Assembly (NCBI GenBank): GCA_003132425.1
Contig: PKXS01000043.1
Coordinates: 83,188 to 131,094 of the forward strand
Length of the DNA: 47,907 nt
Origin: Gammaproteobacteria bacterium
Lineage (GTDB): Bacteria; Pseudomonadota; Gammaproteobacteria; Steroidobacterales; Steroidobacteraceae
Direction of reading: 5' to 3'
Positions 43,048 to 47,907 of the stretch are shown piece after piece; within the stretch, counting starts at the first letter, position 1, and each line of letters opens with the position of its first letter. Below the pieces are notes generated by a model, which saw only the letters and a list, made by a program, of their open reading frames with translations, had not been told where the DNA came from and ran no database searches. A program made the position numbers and the translations under genes.

Positions 43048-43251
43048 CTAGTCGATCGGCCAGGACATGCCCTTAGGCAAGGCGGTCGCCGCAGGCATGA
43101 CGGGCTCTGATTTCCGCGCGGCCGTGTCGACGACGCGCCACCACGGCTCGATGCCCTCCGCGTGCGCCGGCTCGACCGGTTCGCCGAGGTGCGGCATCAC
43201 GCCCCAAGCCTCGAGGTGTGCGCCGTCCGGTTTCCTGCCGAGCGATTTCAT
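43048..43251 (-). CDS. Possible small protein, unknown function
   Basis: A 67-residue frame starting 9 nt after the stop of the methionine sulfoxide reductase gene on the same strand. It reads KPDGAHLEAWGVMPHLGEPV, AHAEGIEPWWRVVDTAARKS, ALPKGMSWPID, with a conserved-looking WGVMPHLG and PWWRV. It could be a true small protein or a lost gene's tail. There is no ribosome site, but the tight spacing supports coupling. No family is recognised. Confidence 0.45.
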   Translation of the reverse strand: MKSLGRKPDGAHLEAWGVMPHLGEPVEPAHAEGIEPWWRVVDTAARKSEPVMPAATALPKGMSWPID

Positions 43252-43260
43252 GATCGCGGC

Positions 43261-43764
43261 TTAGTCGAGAAATTTCTTCAACTCGGAGTGTTGGAGCAAC
43301 AGATCCACGGCGGCATTGAGGCCGATGGAGTCCTCCCGATCAAACCGGCCCAATTGAGGGCTATCCATATCAAGGACGCCCAATAGGCATCCATTCTGGA
43401 TTAACGGAACAACGATCTCCGAACGCGACGCGGCATCGCATGCGATATGTCCGGGAAATGCATTCACGTCGGCAACGACAAGTGTTTCCTTGCGCTGAGC
43501 GGCAGTTCCACAGACGCCTTGGCCCAGCGCGATCCGCACACAGGCAACCGTGCCTTGGAAGGGTCCCAGCACCAGCTCGCCGCCTTGCAGAAGATAGAAT
43601 CCAACCCAATTCAGATTTGGCAAACCCTGGTAAAGAAGCGCCGACATATTTGCCGCATTGGCCACGCCATTGCGCTCACCGGCAAATAGTGCCGCCAGTT
43701 GATCGTTCAATTCGCGGTAGACGGTTGCCTTGGTGAGACCGGCAATGGGTTTTACGACATGCAT
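43261..43764 (-). CDS. msrC: Free methionine-(R)-sulfoxide reductase (GAF domain)
   Basis: A 167-residue single GAF-domain protein. All three active cysteines are seen: Cys75 (GTVACVRIALGQ), Cys85 (GVCGTAAQ) and Cys109 (PGHIACDAASRSEIVVPL), matching E. coli fRMsr Cys84/94/118. LNWVGFYLL and LGVLDMDSP are further family marks. It reduces free Met-R-sulfoxide using thioredoxin, protecting the cytoplasm from oxidants. The gene lies 18 bp after the GNAT gene stop, so the two are probably co-transcribed. Confidence 0.94.
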   Translation of the reverse strand: MHVVKPIAGLTKATVYRELNDQLAALFAGERNGVANAANMSALLYQGLPNLNWVGFYLLQGGELVLGPFQGTVACVRIALGQGVCGTAAQRKETLVVADVNAFPGHIACDAASRSEIVVPLIQNGCLLGVLDMDSPQLGRFDREDSIGLNAAVDLLLQHSELKKFLD

Positions 43765-43782
43765 TGGAAGATCCCTGATGTA

Positions 43783-44238
43783 CTAGCGTAGCGCGCGTCG
43801 ATATTGCACGAAGCCGGATCGCTCTGCGACCCGGTCGTACAGAAACATGGCATCGCTGTTCGATTCATGCGTTAGCCAATGCACTCGCGCGCAACCCTGG
43901 GCAGCGGCGAGTTCGTACACGTACTCGATTAGCTTGCGGCCGATGCCGGCGCTGCGTGCGGCCGGACTCACGAACAGGTCCTGCAAATATACGTAGTCAC
44001 CCACGGTCCAGCAGGACCGATGCCTAATGTGATGAACCAAACCGACGGCTGTCGGGCCGTTCCAGGCAAGTGCTCCTCCCATCGGCTCCCGGGGATCCAA
44101 CAATCGCGACCAAGTGACCGCCGACACCTCGGCGGGTATGTCTACTTTGTAGAAGGCTTGATAGCCGCGCCACAGCGGCAGCCACTCAGCGTGCTGGTGA
44201 TCGGACAGCGGAAGAATCTGAATGATGTCGTTGGGCAC
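43783..44238 (-). CDS. GNAT-family N-acetyltransferase
   Basis: A 151-residue acetyltransferase. Acetyl-CoA loop is RSAGIGRKLIEYV after YLQDLFVSP, and the last part VHWLTHESNSDAMFLYDRVA then SGFVQYRRAL completes the GNAT fold. Close relatives act on small amines or polyamines, but the acceptor cannot be told here. It starts just 4 nt from the end of the response regulator gene on the same strand, suggesting one transcript with the two-component genes. The ATG at 44238 gives a normal length. Confidence 0.88.
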   Translation of the reverse strand: MPNDIIQILPLSDHQHAEWLPLWRGYQAFYKVDIPAEVSAVTWSRLLDPREPMGGALAWNGPTAVGLVHHIRHRSCWTVGDYVYLQDLFVSPAARSAGIGRKLIEYVYELAAAQGCARVHWLTHESNSDAMFLYDRVAERSGFVQYRRALR

Positions 44239-44242
44239 GGGA

Positions 44243-44878
44243 TCAAGCCTCTATAAGTCCGTGTCGAATGGCGATCAAGGTGAGCTCCGACTGATTGGCG
44301 ACGCCCAGTTTCTGCTTGATGTTGTACAGATGAGTGCCGACGGTCGATGCGGAGAGCTTCAGATCCTGGGCGATCTGCTGCACGGTAGCGCCGCCCGCGA
44401 GCCGGACGAACACCTCGAACTCGCGCTCCGACAGCCGCTCCACGGGTGACTTCGCGGCACCGTCGAAATCCGCCAGCGCGAGCTTTTGCGCCAAGGCCGG
44501 GTCGAGGTAGCGACGGCCGGCGGCAACTGCGATCACCGCTTCGAGCAATGCTTCAGGGGCGCTGCGCTTGGATAGGAAGCCCAGTGCGCCTTCCTGCAGA
44601 GCTCGCCGGGCGTGCATCGGGTCATCGTGCGCCGACAGCGTCAATATCCGCGCTTGAGGATGTTTGGCGCGAATTCGGCGCAGCGCCTCCAAGCCTCCCA
44701 TACCCGGCATCGCCAGATCCATCACAGCGACGTCGGGTGTGAGCTCGAGATACAGCTGACACGCTGCTTCACCGGATTCGGCCTCGGCAATCACCGACAT
44801 TTCCGGCCGCGACTGCAGCAGCAGCCGAAATCCCGTGCGGACCACGGCGTGATCGTCCACCAGCAGTACCCGAATCAT
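44243..44878 (-). CDS. NarL/LuxR-type response regulator
   Basis: A 211-residue protein. The receiver has Asp8/9 (LLVDDHAVV), the phosphorylation Asp near 54 in VAVMDLAMPGMGG, and Lys in FLSKRSAPEA. The C-terminal LuxR helix-turn-helix is LSEREFEVFVRLAGGATVQQ, IAQDLKLSASTVGTHLYNIK. The ATG at 44878 overlaps the sensor kinase stop (ATGA). It will bind DNA as a dimer once phosphorylated. The neighbouring divergent pqq operon and the inverted repeat at 46283-46304 make that operon a likely target. The C-terminal Gln-Ser-Glu-Leu-Thr region resembles regulators of alcohol oxidation in pseudomonads, an inference. Confidence 0.93.
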   Translation of the reverse strand: MIRVLLVDDHAVVRTGFRLLLQSRPEMSVIAEAESGEAACQLYLELTPDVAVMDLAMPGMGGLEALRRIRAKHPQARILTLSAHDDPMHARRALQEGALGFLSKRSAPEALLEAVIAVAAGRRYLDPALAQKLALADFDGAAKSPVERLSEREFEVFVRLAGGATVQQIAQDLKLSASTVGTHLYNIKQKLGVANQSELTLIAIRHGLIEA

Positions 44879-46227
44879 GCCGGCACCGTCAGAGGAATCT
44901 CGGCGGTGAGGCACACGCCGCGTTGTCCACCCTTGCCGATGTCGAAGCTGCCGCCCAACTGTTCCACACGGTCCGCCAGGCCGCGCAAGCCAAAATGACC
45001 GGGGCGCGCCCATTCGGCCGGCAATCCGACGCCGTCATCGGTAACCGTCACGAGGATTCGGCGCACATCGGATTGCACCTCGATCTGCACCCGCGAGGGT
45101 TGCGCGTGCCGCAGGGCATTGATCAGACCTTCTTGGACGACGCGATAGATCGCGAGCGTGACGCTCGGGCCAAGATCATTGGGGAGTTCCTGCCGCAGGG
45201 TGAGAGCAATCGAGGGGTGGCGACGCTGCCAATCTCGCACGAGATTCTCCAGAGTAGTGGCGAGTCCGAGCGTATCCAGCGACAGCGGCGTCAGCCGGGG
45301 AATAAGACCGTGCATGGCGTCGTACAAGCGGGCGGCCTCCTCGGAAATCAGATGCGCCACCTTGCCCATCTCCGGATCGCGCACCCCGCCTTGGGTGGCG
45401 ATGGCAAGCGCAAGGCTGCGGATCGCGGTAACCGACTGGCCGAACTCATCGTGCAGCTCGTGTGCGATCAAGCGTCGCTCCTCCTCGACGCGCTGGTCCG
45501 CGAGGGAAGCCATCTCGCGCCGCTCCTCCAGCCGCGTCTCGGCGTCGCGCGCTTTGCGTTCGACCCGCACTTTGTCTTCGACGGCTTGCGCCATGCGGTT
45601 AAAGGCGGCTCCGATGGCGTGCGCTTCGAATCCCGCGAGCCGCGGCAAGCGGAACGAGAGATCTCCTTGCTCTATGCGTTGCAGACCGCCGGCGATGATC
45701 GGGAACGGTTTGAGCACATGGGCCACCGACCAAAAGGCAACGCCGTTGACGATGACCAGCATGAGTGCCGCTATCGCTGATAGCCGGGTCACGTCATCCC
45801 ACGCATCGAGCACGGCTCGGGAGGGCTGTGCTTCGACCACCAACTGCGTGCCGTCGCGCAGTAAAAACATGTACTTGGCCGGCTGCGGCGCCAGCAGATG
45901 CGCAAACCATGCCGGCGCCTCGCGCCCGGCCTTGTAGGGCGAAGGGGGCGACCGATAAAGCACTACTCCCGCGGCCGATAGCAGCGAGACCTCGTTGGAC
46001 CGCACCCGGCCAAGCTGCTGCAGGAACTGCAGCACCAGATCCGGGCCCCCGACATGAGAATAAACCGACGCCAGGCGCCCCAGGAGCTGCGCGGCGACGC
46101 GATTTGCGGCTTCGATTTCCTCGCGCACGGAGGAACGAGCGCTCTGGATCTCGGCCGCGATCAGCACGATCACGAAAGCGGCGCTTAAGGCGGCTACTAC
46201 GAGATTCAGGCGGGTCCGCAGTCTCAT
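44875..46227 (-). CDS. NarX/UhpB-type sensor histidine kinase
   Basis: About 450 residues from ATG 46227. TM1 near 8-28 (LNLVVAALSAAFVIVLIA), a periplasmic domain of about 110 residues, TM2 near 150-172 (LSAIAALMLVIVNGVAFWSV), a HAMP segment (LQRIEQGDLSFRLPRL), a coiled coil, the HisKA_3 site with phosphorylated His in RLIAHELHDEFGQSVTAIRS, and the ATPase domain (EGLINALRHA, DDGVGLP, HFGLRGLADR). It would phosphorylate the regulator encoded next. A longer start (46278 or 46287) is open but would place the 46283-46304 inverted repeat at or inside the gene. The ligand is unknown. Confidence 0.92.
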   Translation of the reverse strand: MRLRTRLNLVVAALSAAFVIVLIAAEIQSARSSVREEIEAANRVAAQLLGRLASVYSHVGGPDLVLQFLQQLGRVRSNEVSLLSAAGVVLYRSPPSPYKAGREAPAWFAHLLAPQPAKYMFLLRDGTQLVVEAQPSRAVLDAWDDVTRLSAIAALMLVIVNGVAFWSVAHVLKPFPIIAGGLQRIEQGDLSFRLPRLAGFEAHAIGAAFNRMAQAVEDKVRVERKARDAETRLEERREMASLADQRVEEERRLIAHELHDEFGQSVTAIRSLALAIATQGGVRDPEMGKVAHLISEEAARLYDAMHGLIPRLTPLSLDTLGLATTLENLVRDWQRRHPSIALTLRQELPNDLGPSVTLAIYRVVQEGLINALRHAQPSRVQIEVQSDVRRILVTVTDDGVGLPAEWARPGHFGLRGLADRVEQLGGSFDIGKGGQRGVCLTAEIPLTVPA

Positions 46228-46282
46228 CCAAGAATGGTACCAGGGCCGCGTTGGCCGCTGTGGACGACCCGGCCTCATGAAA

Positions 46283-46304
46283 ATCATGAGTCTAGATTCA
46301 TGAT
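46283..46304. promoter_or_regulatory. Perfect 7-bp inverted repeat between sensor kinase and pqqA
   Basis: ATCATGA (46283-46289) and TCATGAT (46298-46304) with an 8-bp spacer. NarL-type regulators bind heptamer pairs, so this is a candidate operator, 67 bp before pqqA and 56 bp before the kinase start. No promoter elements of high quality are visible nearby. Confidence 0.5.
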
Positions 46305-46370
46305 GCTGCTGATTCGGAGGGTCTTGATTCCGGCCGAATATAGCTTCGTAGCTTTTCCAGGAGATTCATT

Positions 46371-46445
46371 ATGAGTTGGGAAACCCCGCAAGCGGTAGAA
46401 ATGCGGTATGGCATGGAAATCACCATGTACGTGTCGAATCGCTGA
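46371..46445 (+). CDS. pqqA: PqqA, precursor peptide of pyrroloquinoline quinone
   Basis: A 24-residue peptide, MSWETPQAVEMRYGMEITMY followed by VSNR. The Glu16-x3-Tyr20 pair is the one that PqqE joins by a C-C bond, and it lies in the conserved MEITMYVSNR end that matches PqqA of other bacteria. AGGAG lies 8 nt before the ATG. The peptide is later processed by other Pqq enzymes and becomes the redox cofactor PQQ for periplasmic dehydrogenases. It is the first gene of the plus-strand pqq operon. Confidence 0.95.
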   Translation: MSWETPQAVEMRYGMEITMYVSNR

Positions 46446-46450
46446 AAGTG

Positions 46451-46493
46451 CGAACGGGCGTTCGTCCGCGTAAGCGGGCGGCGCCCTCTTTTT
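46451..46493 (+). promoter_or_regulatory. Attenuator-like hairpins between pqqA and pqqB
   Basis: CGAAC/GTTCG (46451-46464), then either CCGC-GTAA-GCGG (66-77 in 46400s) or GGGC-GGC-GCCC (76-86) followed by TCTTTTT (46487-46493). The last two share bases and exclude each other. This could terminate some transcripts after pqqA so that the peptide is made in excess, as reported in other pqq operons. Confidence 0.5.
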
Positions 46494-46494
46494 C

Positions 46495-47415
46495 GTGAAA
46501 ATCCGGGTGCTGGGGTCGGCCGCCGGCGGCGGATTTCCCCAATGGAACTGCAATTGTGCGAATTGCGCGGGGTACCGCGCCGGCACCTTGCGTGCCCGGG
46601 CCCGAACCCAGTCTTCGATCGCCGTCTCCGGCAGCGATGAGGCCTCCTGGGTCCTGGTCAATGCTTCACCGGACATCAGCGCGCAGCTGCAGGCGAGTCC
46701 GGCATTGCAGCCGAACCGCGCAATACGCGACAGCGCGCTCGTCGCAATTATTCTGGTCGATGGGCAAGTGGATCACACCACCGGTCTTTACATGCTGCGC
46801 GAGTCGGTTCGGCCCTGGCCTATCTGGTGCACCGACAGTACCTACGCCGATCTGACTCGCGGCAATCCCATTCTCGGGGTACTCGCGCATTATTGCGGCA
46901 TCGATCGGCGCCGCATTGATTTGGCCGGCGCCGGCTTCACAGTTGACGCGGTCGTCGACGTGCGATGGCGTGCCCTGCCGGTGGCGAGCAAACCGGCGCC
47001 GTATTCGCCGAACCGCGATTCACCGATCGACGGCGACAATTTGGCGCTCGTGATCGAGGAGGAGAGCACCGGGCGCTCGGTGGTGTACGCGCCGGGCTTG
47101 AGCGCCATCGATGAGCGGGTTTGGGCCGCCATGCAATCCGCCGCGTGCGTGCTGGTGGACGGCACGTTCTGGACGGATGATGAAATGATTCGCGTCGGCG
47201 TGTCCGGCAAGCGCGCGCGGGAAATTGGTCACCTACCGCAGAGCGGGTCCGGCGGCATGCTCGAGTGGTTGGATCGCTTGCCCACGGGCGCGCGAAAAAT
47301 CTTGATCCATATCAACAACACCAACCCCATTCTCGACGAAGCCTCCGTGGAGCGTGCAGAGCTCACTCGGCGCGGCGTCGAAGTCGCCTGGGACGGCATG
47401 GAGATTCGGCCGTGA
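46495..47415 (+). CDS. pqqB: PqqB, PQQ biosynthesis hydroxylase-type protein
   Basis: A 306-residue metallo-beta-lactamase-fold protein. The N-terminus [20 protein letters not shown] with ANC holds the C-x-C-x2-C zinc site typical of Pqq[41 protein letters not shown] and [12 protein letters not shown] are further conserved parts. PqqB has been shown to hydroxylate the Glu-Tyr-derived intermediate. The GTG start at 46495 lies just after the attenuator-like hairpins, and the stop overlaps the pqqC start (GTGA). Confidence 0.95.
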   Translation: MKIRVLGSAAGGGFPQWNCNCANCAGYRAGTLRARARTQSSIAVSGSDEASWVLVNASPDISAQLQASPALQPNRAIRDSALVAIILVDGQVDHTTGLYMLRESVRPWPIWCTDSTYADLTRGNPILGVLAHYCGIDRRRIDLAGAGFTVDAVVDVRWRALPVASKPAPYSPNRDSPIDGDNLALVIEEESTGRSVVYAPGLSAIDERVWAAMQSAACVLVDGTFWTDDEMIRVGVSGKRAREIGHLPQSGSGGMLEWLDRLPTGARKILIHINNTNPILDEASVERAELTRRGVEVAWDGMEIRP

Positions 47416-47907
47416 CTTCCAAGGCCTGGTCCCGAGAGGAATTCGAAGCGCAGTTGCGAAAGCAGGAGAGCGCCTACCACATTCACCACCCGTTCAATGT
47501 GCTGCTGAACTCGGGTGCCGCGACGCAAGAGCAGATTCGTGGTTGGGTTGCGAATCGCTTTTATTATCAGGTGAATATCCCGATCAAGGACGCCGCGATC
47601 CTCGCCAATTGCCCGGACCGCGCGGTGCGCCGCAATTGGGTACAACGCATTCTCGACCACGACGGTTATGGCGATGATCCCGGCGGCATCGAGTCCTGGT
47701 TGCGGCTGGCGCAAGCCGTCGGGCTTTCTCGCGACACGGTCGAGAGCCTGACGCTGGTGCTGCCCGGCGTGCGCTTCGCCGTCGATGCGTACGTGAATTT
47801 CGCGCGCCGCGCGCCCTGGCCGGAAGCGGTGTGCTCCTCTCTGACCGAGTTGTTCGCGCCGCAGATCCACAAGCAGCGACTCGCCAATTGGCCGCTGCAC
47901 TACCCAT
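47412..47907 (+). CDS. pqqC: PqqC, pyrroloquinoline-quinone synthase (3' end outside window)
   Basis: 165 codons of PqqC are present. [20 protein letters not shown] then [34 protein letters not shown] then [20 protein letters not shown], and [20 protein letters not shown] are clear matches to the heme-oxygenase-like oxidase that closes the rings of PQQ. GTG 47412 overlaps the pqqB stop by 4 bp. The gene runs off the right edge. pqqD and pqqE are presumed to follow. Confidence 0.95.
   Translation, partial: MTSKAWSREEFEAQLRKQESAYHIHHPFNVLLNSGAATQEQIRGWVANRFYYQVNIPIKDAAILANCPDRAVRRNWVQRILDHDGYGDDPGGIESWLRLAQAVGLSRDTVESLTLVLPGVRFAVDAYVNFARRAPWPEAVCSSLTELFAPQIHKQRLANWPLHYP

Overview
The window is about 48 kb of GC-rich chromosomal DNA from a proteobacterium. 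It is probably a gammaproteobacterium of the Xanthomonadales/Steroidobacter-like kind. This rests on the large TonB receptor of the Xanthomonas/Caulobacter type, the PQQ operon layout, the tRNA-Arg with encoded CCA and tightly overlapped operons. The taxonomic call is an inference.

Layout. (1) 1-6515, minus strand: a molybdenum-cofactor operon, moeA > moaA > moaC > mobA-moaD fusion > moaE > moeB-rhodanese > aminotransferase, mostly with overlapping or near-overlapping ends. A secreted 126-aa protein lies upstream, and the start of a lipoprotein gene is cut by the left edge. (2) 6940-10218: a gene-poor stretch, a small four-helix membrane protein and a CLC chloride transporter with CBS domains. 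(3) 10503-12306: decayed DNA with pieces of two tyrosine recombinases and a frameshifted secreted gene that keeps separated His and Cys motifs of a permuted papain-like hydrolase. (4) 12481-17040, minus strand: a five-gene, translationally coupled biosynthetic operon. Its order is type III polyketide synthase > methyltransferase > FAD oxidoreductase > acyl carrier protein > FabF-like ketosynthase. It is the best candidate for a new natural-product pathway, perhaps phenolic lipids. (5) 17686-17762: tRNA-Arg(UCG). A damaged copy of the 3' half of this tRNA lies at 33403-33537. Its T loop is split by a roughly 92-bp hairpin-rich insert. The two copies frame a roughly 15.7-kb block that looks like a genomic island.

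(6) That block (17828-33327) is a carbohydrate-use locus. On the minus strand it holds a TonB receptor, a Tat-exported FAD oxidoreductase, a broken secreted gene and an alpha/beta hydrolase. Divergently, on the plus strand, are seven coupled genes: EamA transporter, DeoR/AgaR-like repressor, GatZ/AgaZ, AgaS, a BadF-type sugar kinase, a lipoprotein amidohydrolase and a clan GH-D alpha-glycosidase with a PKD domain. The set points to galactosamine or N-acetylgalactosamine glycans. The glycosidase would free the sugar outside the membrane, the kinase would phosphorylate it, AgaS would deaminate and isomerise it to tagatose-6-phosphate, and AgaZ would act at the tagatose phosphate step. A conserved 25-bp promoter/operator block lies in front of both divergent transcripts.

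(7) 33839-43251: ordinary accessory genes. They include small lipoproteins, a large lipoprotein with seven Ig-like repeats and a seven-bladed propeller, a Nudix hydrolase, a thioesterase, a PhyH dioxygenase and several proteins of unknown function. (8) 43261-47907: methionine-R-sulfoxide reductase, a GNAT acetyltransferase, a NarL-type two-component pair on the minus strand and, divergently, pqqA, pqqB and the start of pqqC. A perfect 7-bp inverted repeat lies between the kinase gene and pqqA, and an attenuator-like hairpin set lies between pqqA and pqqB.
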